From CAVWDI01 sp046259385 (GTDB lineage Bacteria > Chloroflexota > Anaerolineae > Anaerolineales > UBA4823): 25,208 nucleotides of DNA. The stretch covers positions 1 to 25,208 of the forward strand of contig JBJYWI010000023.1 of assembly GCA_046259385.1 (NCBI GenBank). The letters are read 5' to 3'. This document shows positions 15,466 through 23,326 of this stretch, one piece after another (the stretch's first letter is position 1; each line of letters opens with the position of its first letter). A program made the position numbers and the translations under genes. The notes under the pieces are model-generated. The model saw only the letters and a program-made list of their open reading frames with translations. It was not told where the DNA came from and searched no databases.

Positions 15466-16302
15466 ATGGATTTTGAAAAATCTGATTGGCGTGTAATTTT
15501 CGATAAACCAATTGATGGTGCAATGAATATGGCGATCGATGAGGCGATTTTGGAATCGGTCACGAGCAGCAGCGCACCTGCAACCCTGCGTTTATATGCA
15601 TGGGAACCTCCTTGCGTCTCGCTTGGATATGCCCAGCCTGTTAGTGATGTATCTATCGTTGAGATCACAAATAGAGGTTATGACCTTGTCAGGCGTCCAA
15701 CTGGAGGCCGCGCGATACTGCACACAGATGAGCTCACATATTCAGTGAATGGCCCTCAGGATGAACCTCGTCTTGCGGGTGGCGTGTTGACCAGTTACAA
15801 CGTCCTGGCAAAGGCGCTGTTGTATGCGCTGCAGTCCCTTGGAATCCCAGCGATTTCAGTGGAGAAATCTCCCGAAGAAACCAGGTTTAAAGGCGATAAA
15901 AAAAATCCAGTATGTTTCGAAGTACCTTCAAGCTATGAGATTACTGTGGATGGAAAGAAATTGATAGGAAGTGCTCAGGCAAGGCGAAAAGGCGGCGTGA
16001 TGCAGCACGGCACGCTGCCTTTAGAAGGAGATCTGACCAGGTTGATCCGGGTGTTAAATTTTCCTGACCGGGAATCCCGGGACGCCGCAGCAGCCAGGCT
16101 GTTTGAGAAGGCGGCAACAGTTCGGGATGTTTCAAAAAAGCCGGTTAGCTGGGATAAGGCAGCCAGGGCGTTCGCGGATGCTTTTTCAGAGGTTTTAAAT
16201 CTAAATCTTGTCGCTGATAATATAACCGCAAGTGAAATGGAACGTGCGGAGGAATTATATAGAGAAAAGTATTCAAACCAGATGTGGATAAATCGGGTTT
16301 AG
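15466..16302 (+). CDS. lipM: Octanoyltransferase of the LipM type (BPL/LplA family)
   Basis: Transfers octanoate from acyl carrier protein to a lipoyl domain, such as GcvH, as the first step of lipoate assembly. The biotin/lipoate ligase fold is plain: RRPTGGRAILH near 76-86, and GSAQARRKGGVMQHGTLPL near 168-186. Cys150 in NPVCFEVPSSYEI matches the catalytic cysteine of Bacillus LipM, where ligases of the LplA type lack it. That argues for transferase rather than ligase activity. The length of 278 residues is typical. ATG 15466 has AAGG about 14 bases upstream, a weak site. No lipA or gcvH is present in the window. It converges on the DUF4230 gene with 41 bases between stops. LplA is the alternative. 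Confidence 0.82.
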   Translation: MDFEKSDWRVIFDKPIDGAMNMAIDEAILESVTSSSAPATLRLYAWEPPCVSLGYAQPVSDVSIVEITNRGYDLVRRPTGGRAILHTDELTYSVNGPQDEPRLAGGVLTSYNVLAKALLYALQSLGIPAISVEKSPEETRFKGDKKNPVCFEVPSSYEITVDGKKLIGSAQARRKGGVMQHGTLPLEGDLTRLIRVLNFPDRESRDAAAARLFEKAATVRDVSKKPVSWDKAARAFADAFSEVLNLNLVADNITASEMERAEELYREKYSNQMWINRV

Positions 16303-16343
16303 TAATAATATAGTTTAACCAATTCTTCCAGCTGAAAGAACCT

Positions 16344-17027
16344 TTATTCCGAAGAACTGCTTCTTTCACTTTCAACAAAAATCACTTCAGGGTAACCTAA
16401 CTGGCGGAACAAGCTGTATAAATAGTTTTCTGCATTCTTACCCGCCAGATCCAAAATTCCATCCTCCTCAGCGGCTTTTTTGATTTCAATTTCAGCAGCT
16501 TTTCTGGCCTCAGTCTCCAGATTAATATCTCCTTTGGTGAGCAACCCTTTATCGCGATCATACACATAAGAATTTTCGCTGTCCAATGCAGCGATGAATA
16601 TTTCTGGCTCAGGAAGCCTTACATACAATACTTCATTTTCTATCCACAGATCATTGGGTCCAATTTTTTCGAGATCGATGCCAGCGATTACTTTTCCATG
16701 AGCGACAAGGAGTAACCGGTCCCCAAATAAAACGCCTAAAGGCTCCTGTTTTGTCTCTGCAGTGATTACCTTTTCGATTGAATATTGAACCGTTTCTAGC
16801 CGTGCTAGAGATCGTATTTCGCGCAGAATAGTGATTGGATCAGGTAATATTGTGGGTGTAGGGTTAAGTACCTGGGCGACTCTTGTTCCTAGGTCCCCGG
16901 TCATCGATTGAACTGGGGAAATTGAAGTATTCAGGGTGTCGCGCACAATCCAGACCATCCCCACGCCTATTGCAGCGATTATGATCAGAATTCCAATTAC
17001 CAGTATCCATCCTCTTGTATTATCCAT
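16344..17027 (-). CDS. DUF4230 membrane-anchored protein
   Basis: A 227-residue protein with one N-terminal transmembrane helix (about 7-28), a short Pro/Thr linker (NPTPT near 55) and a DUF4230 domain. The domain is recognised by LARLETVQYSIEKVITAE, the VAHGKVIAGIDLEKI block, RLPEPEIF and SYVYDRDKGLL. A charged, Ala/Lys/Glu-rich helix and a Ser-rich end follow. The family has no established function that I can state; members are usually single-pass envelope proteins. The ATG lies seven bases after a perfect TATAAT with no Shine-Dalgarno, so the mRNA is probably leaderless. It is divergent from the DUF503 gene (74-base gap) and convergent with lipM. Confidence 0.85.
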   Translation of the reverse strand: MDNTRGWILVIGILIIIAAIGVGMVWIVRDTLNTSISPVQSMTGDLGTRVAQVLNPTPTILPDPITILREIRSLARLETVQYSIEKVITAETKQEPLGVLFGDRLLLVAHGKVIAGIDLEKIGPNDLWIENEVLYVRLPEPEIFIAALDSENSYVYDRDKGLLTKGDINLETEARKAAEIEIKKAAEEDGILDLAGKNAENYLYSLFRQLGYPEVIFVESERSSSSE

Positions 17028-17034
17028 AGGTTTG

Positions 17035-17040
17035 ATTATA
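17035..17040 (-). promoter_or_regulatory. -10 element placed for leaderless transcription of the DUF4230 gene
   Basis: TATAAT (complement) is followed by seven bases and then the ATG. GTGACC, four of six matches to the -35 consensus, sits 18 bases upstream. No ribosome site fits in the seven-base gap, so the +1 base should be at the start codon. Same geometry as at 12047. Confidence 0.5.
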
Positions 17041-17101
17041 CTATTTTCAATAGTTGCTGGTCACTTAATTAATAAAGATTTTACATATCAATTATTTTCT
17101 G

Positions 17102-17386
17102 ATGTCCCTGGGGTTGCTAACACTGGAAATATATATTCCTGGCTGCCAGTCGTTGAAAGAAAAACGAGGCAGATTGAAACCGTTGATCGCGAAACTGCAC
17201 CGTGAATTTAATGTCTCGGTTGCCGAAATTGACTACCAGGATCGCTGGAATGAGACCATTCTGGCGTGTGCGCTGGTCAGCAATGACAACGGGTACACCC
17301 AAAGAGCCTTACAAAAAGTAGTCAGGTGGATCGAGATTAACTGGAGGGATGTTGACCTGATTGCTGATCAGCTCGAAATTTTATAA
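17102..17386 (+). CDS. DUF503 family protein (YlxP-like)
   Basis: Small cytosolic protein of 94 residues. It has the family opening GLLTLEIYIPGCQSLKEKR, then FNVSVAEIDYQDRW and a VSNDNGYTQRALQKVVRWIE block, and it covers the family's full length. The relative YlxP/P6-like gene often sits between infB and rbfA in other bacteria and may bind ribosomes or RNA. Here it lies alone, divergent from DUF4230 and 83 bases before the SDR gene. ATG 17102 has no strong Shine-Dalgarno; the preceding 20 bases are AT-rich. Its biochemical role is unproven. Confidence 0.88.
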   Translation: MSLGLLTLEIYIPGCQSLKEKRGRLKPLIAKLHREFNVSVAEIDYQDRWNETILACALVSNDNGYTQRALQKVVRWIEINWRDVDLIADQLEIL

Positions 17387-17469
17387 AATGTATTGGGGAA
17401 TTATAAATTTTCACGAAATAATCGACTCATAGTTGAAAAAATAAAGAAAACGCTTTACAGGAGAAACTA

Positions 17470-18261
17470 ATGGATCTTAAACTTGCAGGCAAAATAGCAT
17501 TGGTGGCTGGTTCAAGTAGAGGTTTGGGTTACGCAATAGCGGAAGTGCTCGTCTCGGAAGGCGTAAAGGTTTTTATCAACAGCCGCAATCCGGAAGAACT
17601 TAAGATCGCTGCCTTAAAATTATCAAAAAAAACCGGAAATGAAGTCCTGACAGCTCCCGGAGACGTGACAGATCTCTCTGATGTCGAAAAAATTATCAAC
17701 CAGGTTATCAGCAAAGCAGCAGGTCTTGATCTGCTTGTGACCAACTCTGGCGGTCCACCATCTGGGAAATTTGAAACAATTGACGAAGATACCTGGAAAA
17801 GGGGTTTGGATCTGGCATTACTCAGCCATGTGCGTCTGATCCGGACTGCCCTGCCTTATTTGCGCCAATCAGAAACCGCCAGCGTTCTGACAATAACTTC
17901 CTATTCTGTAAAACAGCCAATCCCGAATCTGGTTCTTTCAAACAGCATCCGGGCGGCGACAATTGGTCTCACCAAGACTCTGGCTCTGGAGTTGGGAGGC
18001 GATGGAATTCGGTTTAATTCTATACTTCCAGGCTGGACAACCACGGAGCGCGTTCAGGAGTTGATGAAGGATCGCGCTGAAATAAACAATACAAGCGTAG
18101 AAGAGGAGATGCATAAGCAAGCCGTAGAAAGCCCGTTTGGCCGTATGGCGAGCCCTGAAGAAGTCGCGAACCCGGCGGTTTTTCTGCTTTCGCCCGCAGC
18201 ATCTTACCTGACGGGAGTAATGCTGGCAGTCGACGGGGGAATGTACAAAGGGACCATGTAA
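17470..18261 (+). CDS. Atypical SDR-family protein lacking the YxxxK catalytic pair
   Basis: Rossmann-fold short-chain dehydrogenase/reductase relative, 263 residues. The cofactor loop GSSRGLG (14-20), a TNSGGP in place of NNAG (91-96), and the C-terminal ASPEEVANPAVFLLSPAASYLTGVMLAVDGG region are family features. The catalytic Ser is present at S144. The expected Tyr and Lys 13 and 17 residues later are S157 and R161, in the segment VLSNSIRAATIGLTK. This matches an SDR subgroup noted as lacking the normal catalytic tetrad (CDD BKR_SDR_like). Activity as a 3-oxoacyl-ACP reductase is therefore doubtful. AGGAGA precedes ATG 17470. Its stop abuts the ATG of the NTPase gene, so the two form an operon. 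Confidence 0.88.
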   Translation: MDLKLAGKIALVAGSSRGLGYAIAEVLVSEGVKVFINSRNPEELKIAALKLSKKTGNEVLTAPGDVTDLSDVEKIINQVISKAAGLDLLVTNSGGPPSGKFETIDEDTWKRGLDLALLSHVRLIRTALPYLRQSETASVLTITSYSVKQPIPNLVLSNSIRAATIGLTKTLALELGGDGIRFNSILPGWTTTERVQELMKDRAEINNTSVEEEMHKQAVESPFGRMASPEEVANPAVFLLSPAASYLTGVMLAVDGGMYKGTM

Positions 18262-18801
18262 ATGAAAATTGTTGTGATTGCCTCAAACAACCCGGTGAAA
18301 ATTAATGCGGTGGGAAACGCATTTTCGCGCATGTTTCCTGATCAAGAATTCCGATTGGAGTCAACCTCTGGAATTTCAGGAGTAAGTGACCAGCCGCTGA
18401 CAGATGATGAAACCTTGCAGGGAGCGATAAACCGAGCAGTTAATGCCCGCAAGATGAGGGTTTCTGCTGATTATTGGGTTGGGATTGAGGGTGGTATTGA
18501 ATTCCGGGATGGGGAGGCGCTGGCTTTTGCATGGATTGTTACATTATCTGTTGAGATGATTGGAAAGGGGCGGACAGGTTCGTTTTATTTACCGCCAAAA
18601 GTGGCTGAACTCATCCGGGAAGGGAGAGAATTGGGTGAAGCGGATGATATTATTTTCAACAGGAAGGACTCAAAACGCCAGAATGGCGCGATTGGAATCC
18701 TTACAGGTGATGTGATTGACCGCTCAGCGCTCTACGAGCACGGCGCAATCATGTCTTTAATTGTTTTCAAATGCCCGGAGTTGTTCAGTGCAACTCAATA
18801 A
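18262..18801 (+). CDS. yjjX: Inosine/xanthosine triphosphatase (YjjX family)
   Basis: House-cleaning NTPase that hydrolyses non-canonical purine triphosphates such as ITP and XTP. Characteristic parts are the N-terminal IASNNPVKINAV, the SGISGVSDQPLTDDETLQGAINRA block, YWVGIEGGIE with GGxE, and GDVIDRSALYEHG near the C-terminus. The length of 179 residues is normal. The ATG directly follows the SDR stop (TAAATG), and an AGGGA about nine bases upstream lies inside the SDR coding end, so translation is coupled. No functional link between the two products is evident. The family name NTPPase YjjX/DUF84 also applies. Confidence 0.9.
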   Translation: MKIVVIASNNPVKINAVGNAFSRMFPDQEFRLESTSGISGVSDQPLTDDETLQGAINRAVNARKMRVSADYWVGIEGGIEFRDGEALAFAWIVTLSVEMIGKGRTGSFYLPPKVAELIREGRELGEADDIIFNRKDSKRQNGAIGILTGDVIDRSALYEHGAIMSLIVFKCPELFSATQ

Positions 18802-18821
18802 GGATGTTTGAATATATCACT

Positions 18822-19193
18822 TTAAAGCAGTTCTTCAGCCTGATTAATCCAGGAAACCGGATCGGCGAATGGAATTTGAGCCGCTTCAAGGATAGCATTT
18901 AATTTATTTTCATCCGATTTCGCCAGTTGTTCGAAGGTTTCTATTCCGGCTTCAGCTAATGTTGCGGAAACCTTTGGTCCTATTCCAGATATCCTTGTGA
19001 GGTCATCGCTCCCCTGGATTGCGGGTTTGATTAAGTCTTTCCCAGTCTTGTTGATTTCATCCAATTCATCGCCTTTTTTTTCATGCCGTTCATTTACAGA
19101 TTGTCTTTGTTTCCGCTGTTTTCCCAGCAGGCGGATAAAAGCATAAAGAATAACAAGAAAAGATATCTGGAGCAGCAATTTTTTTATCACCAT
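18822..19193 (-). CDS. Membrane-tethered helix-hairpin-helix protein
   Basis: A 123-residue protein with one N-terminal hydrophobic segment (about 5-23), a basic and charged linker (about 24-60), and a C-terminal helix-hairpin-helix unit. That unit reads DDLTRISGIGPKVSATLAEAGIETFEQLA (split here: GIGPKV is the hairpin, near 70-75). Such domains usually bind DNA or act as protein-interaction modules in stand-alone proteins with this layout. The start ATG has a GGAGGT site. The gene converges on yjjX with a gap of 20 bases. The 235-base gap upstream (19194-19428) is AT-rich, and I see no gene in it. The function is unknown. Confidence 0.8.
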   Translation of the reverse strand: MVIKKLLLQISFLVILYAFIRLLGKQRKQRQSVNERHEKKGDELDEINKTGKDLIKPAIQGSDDLTRISGIGPKVSATLAEAGIETFEQLAKSDENKLNAILEAAQIPFADPVSWINQAEELL

Positions 19194-19428
19194 TTACCTC
19201 CAACAGAAATTAATCAAAAAGAAAATCAAATACAACCACAATGACTTATGCATTTTATATAAATGATGTTGTATTCCAAGGTCCTGGCTGCTTTTGAATT
19301 TCCTTTATGACGTGTAAACAGGTCGATAACCATCCCAAAATCAAGTGAGTCTTTGGCTGTATTGCTGTTTGCTATTACCAGCATTTCCACGCTTATTTAT
19401 CTAACATTTGTTATCGAAGGAAAAGGTT

Positions 19429-20133
19429 TCATTGATCCTCTACGGTGAAAGCGTAGTTTACAGCCGCCTCTGCGTGAATGCGGGTGGTATCAAAAAGCGG
19501 AATGGGTGTATCTTCTTGTTTGACAAGCAAGCCGATTTCGGTGCATCCCAGGATGATTCCCTGCGCCCCTCGTTTCGTCAGGTTGCCTATAATTCTGAGG
19601 TATTCCTCTTTGGAATTCGTGTTGATAACACCATGTACAAGTTCCTGGTAGATTACATCATGTACAATTTCCATATCCGCAGAATCAGGGATGCGTACTT
19701 TCAAATCAAACAGCTTTTCCAAACGTCCCCTATAAAAATCTTCCTGCATGGTAAATTTTGTTCCCAGCAGTCCTACTTCGGTGATACCGAGTGCGATAAC
19801 CGCCTGCGCGGTTGCATCAGCGATGTGAATTAAGGGTATTGATACTGCTGTCTGAACCCGGTCAGCCAGCAGGTGCATTGTATTGGTGCAGATTAGAAGA
19901 AAATTCCCGCCTGCATTTTCAACCTGCCTGGCTGCTTCTATCATCAAAGCAGCAGCGCCATCCCAATCTCCTTGTTTCTGTTTCTCTTCAATATCCGCGA
20001 AATCTACAGAGACCAGAACGCATTTTGCCGAATGATATCCTCCCAATCTTTCCTGTATAAGCTGATTTATAATCCGATAATACTCAATTGAAGATTCCCA
20101 GCTCATGCCTCCCATTAATCCGATGGTTTTCAT
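19429..20133 (-). CDS. Aspartate/glutamate racemase family protein, two catalytic cysteines
   Basis: Cofactor-independent amino acid racemase of the YgeA/aspartate racemase family, 234 residues. Two catalytic cysteines are present: C82 in ICTNTMH and C197 in LGCTEIG. The N-terminal MKTIGLMGGMSWESS and the GLLGTKFTM block are typical. Both Cys are retained, so it should be active, probably with broad amino acid specificity like YgeA rather than strictly aspartate. AAGGAAA lies upstream of the ATG. The cysteine-synthase-family gene precedes it by 37 bases on the same strand, so they are likely co-transcribed. That link suggests supply or consumption of a D-amino acid. The substrate is unproven. 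Confidence 0.88.
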   Translation of the reverse strand: MKTIGLMGGMSWESSIEYYRIINQLIQERLGGYHSAKCVLVSVDFADIEEKQKQGDWDGAAALMIEAARQVENAGGNFLLICTNTMHLLADRVQTAVSIPLIHIADATAQAVIALGITEVGLLGTKFTMQEDFYRGRLEKLFDLKVRIPDSADMEIVHDVIYQELVHGVINTNSKEEYLRIIGNLTKRGAQGIILGCTEIGLLVKQEDTPIPLFDTTRIHAEAAVNYAFTVEDQ

Positions 20134-20170
20134 TGTTTTTAATTTTCCTTTTGATTTATGAAAAGGGCGT

Positions 20171-21184
20171 TTAAATGTGTTCCCAGAGATCAGTGCTCAG
20201 ATATTTCAAACCGGAATCGCACAAGATTATTACAACGGTTCCCCCTTTATATTTGCCTTGAATGAGTTGTAGCGCAGCTACTAGATTTGCACCGGAGGAA
20301 AAACCAGCGAATATGCCTTCCTCTTTCGCCAAACGGCGGGCACATTGAATAGCAGTTTCATCATCGACACATAAATACCCGTCAATGTGCTCCTTTTTAA
20401 GGAGCGGCAGGTCTCTCATTGAATACCCACCGCCCTGGATTCTGTGGTTTGGATTTGGATTATCTTCTCCGGAAAGGACAGCAGCGCCTTGAGGTTCAAC
20501 CAGATAGCAAATCACATCCGGATTAAATTCCTTGAAAGCCGCTGCGCAACCTGCAAATGTCCCTCCGGTACCCACAAAGTCACAAAATACGTCGAATTTA
20601 CCGCCAGTCTGACGGATGATTTCAGGACCGGTGTGCAGGTAATGAGCCCGGAAATTACTTTTTAAACGAAACTGGTCAGCCCGGAAAGCTTGCCTTTCAG
20701 AGACTATCTTCCGGGTTTCCATTTCCACCAATTCAAGATCACCTCCTGAGACCTGCCCGGGAATGGAACCTGGAAGTTGGTCAACCAGGACGACCTCAGC
20801 TCCCAGTGCAGCCATCATGCGGGCTCTTTCAACAGAATTTCCTTTCGACATAACAGCTACAAATGGATATCCTTTAACTCCACAAACGATCGCAAGGCCT
20901 GTTCCAGTGTTTCCGCTGGTGAGCTCAACGACAGTTTGTCCCTTTCTTAATTTTCCTGATACTTCAGCGTCTTCAATTATCTGCCTGGCGATCCGGTCCT
21001 TTTTAGAAAAGCCGGGATTCAGATATTCCATCTTTGCCAGGATCCGCCCTTCAAGATTCGCTGTGATTCTGGACAGTTCAACCATCGGTGTATCACCTAT
21101 GGCTTGTATAGAGGAAGCCAGAAGAGAGGTACTACGGTTGTTTATGTTTGAATTTTCGGAAAGTTTTCCAGTTTCCTCTTTCAT
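20171..21184 (-). CDS. Cysteine synthase family PLP-dependent enzyme
   Basis: Fold-type II PLP enzyme of the O-acetylserine sulfhydrylase/cystathionine beta-synthase family, 337 residues. GDTPMVEL near 30-37 and NPGFSKKDR (56-64, PLP Lys62) open the domain, TSGNTGTGLA (89-98) binds the substrate, GTGGTFAG binds the PLP phosphate, and SGLKYLST ends it. The first 22 residues are polar and unlike CysK. AGGA precedes the ATG. Second gene of the probable operon is the racemase. Cysteine synthase, cystathionine synthase and beta-substituted alanine synthases cannot be told apart by motif, and no cysE is nearby. The pairing with a racemase leaves open a D-amino acid or diaminopropionate-type product. 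Confidence 0.87.
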   Translation of the reverse strand: MKEETGKLSENSNINNRSTSLLASSIQAIGDTPMVELSRITANLEGRILAKMEYLNPGFSKKDRIARQIIEDAEVSGKLRKGQTVVELTSGNTGTGLAIVCGVKGYPFVAVMSKGNSVERARMMAALGAEVVLVDQLPGSIPGQVSGGDLELVEMETRKIVSERQAFRADQFRLKSNFRAHYLHTGPEIIRQTGGKFDVFCDFVGTGGTFAGCAAAFKEFNPDVICYLVEPQGAAVLSGEDNPNPNHRIQGGGYSMRDLPLLKKEHIDGYLCVDDETAIQCARRLAKEEGIFAGFSSGANLVAALQLIQGKYKGGTVVIILCDSGLKYLSTDLWEHI

Positions 21185-21316
21185 AAATAAATCCTAACAT
21201 ACCATACAGGAAAGTTGTTTGGAAATTAAAAAATCAAATAACTGTTTATTGGCGGAAGGTAAATTTCATACTTCCATACTAACGTTTGAGCTGTTTCTTG
21301 GTGGTGGATAATGATG

Positions 21317-23116
21317 CTATTCAGAAGCGAGATTTGACCATTCAAAATACACGGGTGGAAGGTCATTGCTGGCGTAAGTAATTTCGAAACGAATCTTCCC
21401 TTGAGGGAGAGAGTCGGGGAATATTTGAACCCTGCCGCCTGTGATGTCCACAGCCAATGTGTTCCAATTGTTAATCTGCTCGTCTCTGTATCGAACCATT
21501 GCTGGAACCTGCGGAAAATCCCAGGTTAAGTATGTACTGTCCGCATCAAAAAGTATCTCAGGTTCTGCCGGCTGTGAATTTAAAAAAGCCTTTGAAATCG
21601 GAAATTGAATCACATTCTCAAGCACAGTTTCACCATTCTTAATTAAACGCATCATGTTGGTTTCAGTAACGGGTTTTGGGATAACTGCTGTAATGGAATT
21701 AATCGATATTTCAGGTTCCTCAGCGTGCATTATAGGCACAGAATGGCGGGATATCACTTCCATATTCTGATCAAGCAGTTCGATTTCATAATCGCTGTTC
21801 TCACTAATGCGGGAAACCACTCCATCGAACTCGTAGATCGGATCAAAGTGGTAGCTCCCATCCCCCGATATCCGTATTCTCACCATCATCACCGGTTCGC
21901 TGGCGGACTGCGCCTGAAATGCCCCATAAACCAACTGGTTGCTGCGCAGACCCTTGTAATTGTAGTCTGAGATCCAGTTAGGATCACAGTAACTCATAAA
22001 ATCCTTTACTGAATATAAGATAGGGGTGAAATCGGATACGTCAAAACCATATTGACCAATCCGGCCATCTGAATACGGGTAGGCGTAGTCAGCAGTAGGG
22101 ACACCGCATGGCGCGTGGAACCTTCCAAAGTTATGTCCAACTTCATGCGCGGCAACATTACCGCCGTTGATCCTGCCATCGGTTGAATCATACAACCCGA
22201 TTGATTCGCGGAATCCGATCCATCCCACCCCGGCTATGCCGCCGTAAAACCAAGTGCCTCCATCGTAATCTTCGATCGGTATAGCGCCATACCAGACCTC
22301 GGAATCCGGCGCCTGGCTGGACTTTTTAAGGGCGGTGATTTTGTTCAGTAAATCTTCCCAATAATATTCAGAGCGCAAGTCTCCATAGAAATTTATGGGA
22401 GAGTGGAGTGAAACATTTACTCCAGGGACCGGGAAAAGGTCCATGAGGTCATCGCTCATATGATCTTTCTGCGGAGCAGGGTAGAGCTTATAGCCTGAAC
22501 CTGTATCGTGGAAATAATTGATCGGCACAAATTTCAAATAAATGGGCGGAACTTCGCCAAACGTGACTGTTAAACTGGAGGTATTGTTGCTTTCGTCCGT
22601 TTCAAAAAGCGCGCTGGATGAATCAAGATGAACTTCAAAGGTAACACTTCCCGTAAGCCAATTGGGTGGGAGCAGGAAATTGTAGGTTGTGTTGAGCCAC
22701 GCCCGGGAGGGGGTAACAGGCACTTCACCAGGCTCTGATATAAGTGGTGATCCAGGCAGCAAGCTTCCATCACGGTAAGCCGATAAGGAAGTACGGATGC
22801 CGGGTGTTGGAGTAGAATCGCTGGTTTTTGCCAGCACACGGAGAACCGCTGGTCTATCCGTTACAAGCGGAACGCTTGTTGTATAGGTTTGAGAACCTTG
22901 GGTGACCACAATTTTCTGAATGAAGAGGTCAATGGTTGGTGGAGAGGAAGGTTTTGATAAGAAAACAAGGGGGAAAATTAAAGGGTTTGGCAAATCGTTG
23001 AAAGATTGAGGCGATTCCGAAGGTTCTCCTATTGCATTCTGGGCTGAAGAGGGGAAAAAGGCTATTCCTGCAAGTAATATCAGGATTATTAAGCCAGCGA
23101 TTTTTTTACTAAACAT
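21317..23116 (-). CDS. Secreted metzincin-type zinc metalloprotease with N-terminal CARDB-like domain
   Basis: Probable extracellular zinc protease, 599 residues. Residues about 1-25 form a signal peptide ending near SSAQ. A beta-rich CARDB-like domain ending in ETDESNNTSSLTVTF spans about 65-185. The catalytic domain has HEVGHNFGRFH with zinc ligands H324, H328, H334 and base E325. A Met-turn, DFMSYC with M374, lies 40 residues later, which is the metzincin layout. A C-terminal beta-rich part (about 400-599) may bind substrate or cell wall. The ATG follows a GGTGAA site. The gene stands alone, with no obvious maturation partner. The closest families I can name are M66/M12-like secreted peptidases; the precise family is not fixed. 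Confidence 0.85.
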   Translation of the reverse strand: MFSKKIAGLIILILLAGIAFFPSSAQNAIGEPSESPQSFNDLPNPLIFPLVFLSKPSSPPTIDLFIQKIVVTQGSQTYTTSVPLVTDRPAVLRVLAKTSDSTPTPGIRTSLSAYRDGSLLPGSPLISEPGEVPVTPSRAWLNTTYNFLLPPNWLTGSVTFEVHLDSSSALFETDESNNTSSLTVTFGEVPPIYLKFVPINYFHDTGSGYKLYPAPQKDHMSDDLMDLFPVPGVNVSLHSPINFYGDLRSEYYWEDLLNKITALKKSSQAPDSEVWYGAIPIEDYDGGTWFYGGIAGVGWIGFRESIGLYDSTDGRINGGNVAAHEVGHNFGRFHAPCGVPTADYAYPYSDGRIGQYGFDVSDFTPILYSVKDFMSYCDPNWISDYNYKGLRSNQLVYGAFQAQSASEPVMMVRIRISGDGSYHFDPIYEFDGVVSRISENSDYEIELLDQNMEVISRHSVPIMHAEEPEISINSITAVIPKPVTETNMMRLIKNGETVLENVIQFPISKAFLNSQPAEPEILFDADSTYLTWDFPQVPAMVRYRDEQINNWNTLAVDITGGRVQIFPDSLPQGKIRFEITYASNDLPPVYFEWSNLASE

Positions 23117-23265
23117 GGTTCACCATATGAATTGTATAAAAATAAATGATCAATCTCAGGATGTTCAATAAAAACGCACTTCTCTTTCATAAAAAATAAC
23201 CGATGCAAAAGAATTTGAATTTAAATCACAGAGTTAGATTGAATTGATGCAAGATATCAGCCAAA

Positions 23266-23302
23266 AAAACAGCCTGGACGGGAATTCCCACCAGGCTGTT
23301 TT
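23266..23302 (-). terminator. Rho-independent terminator after the Mo-hydroxylase gene
   Basis: AAAACAGCCTGG (23266-23277) pairs with CCAGGCTGTTTT (23291-23302), twelve perfect pairs. The loop contains the palindrome GGGAATTCCC (23280-23289). On the minus strand a T7 run follows, about 25 bases after the stop at 23327. The plus strand also ends in four T, so it may work both ways. Confidence 0.85.
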
Positions 23303-23326
23303 AAACTCAATAAATAATTTAAACTT

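Noticed and set aside
16323..16340. Near-palindrome TTCTTCCAGCTGAAAGAA between lipM and the DUF4230 gene.
   Set aside because: It has no loop, one mismatch and no T run, so it does not form a proper terminator. An operator is possible but unsupported.
19408..19833. Plus-strand ORF of 141 codons opposite the racemase.
   Set aside because: Antisense shadow. The minus-strand protein has both catalytic cysteines and the family N-terminus.
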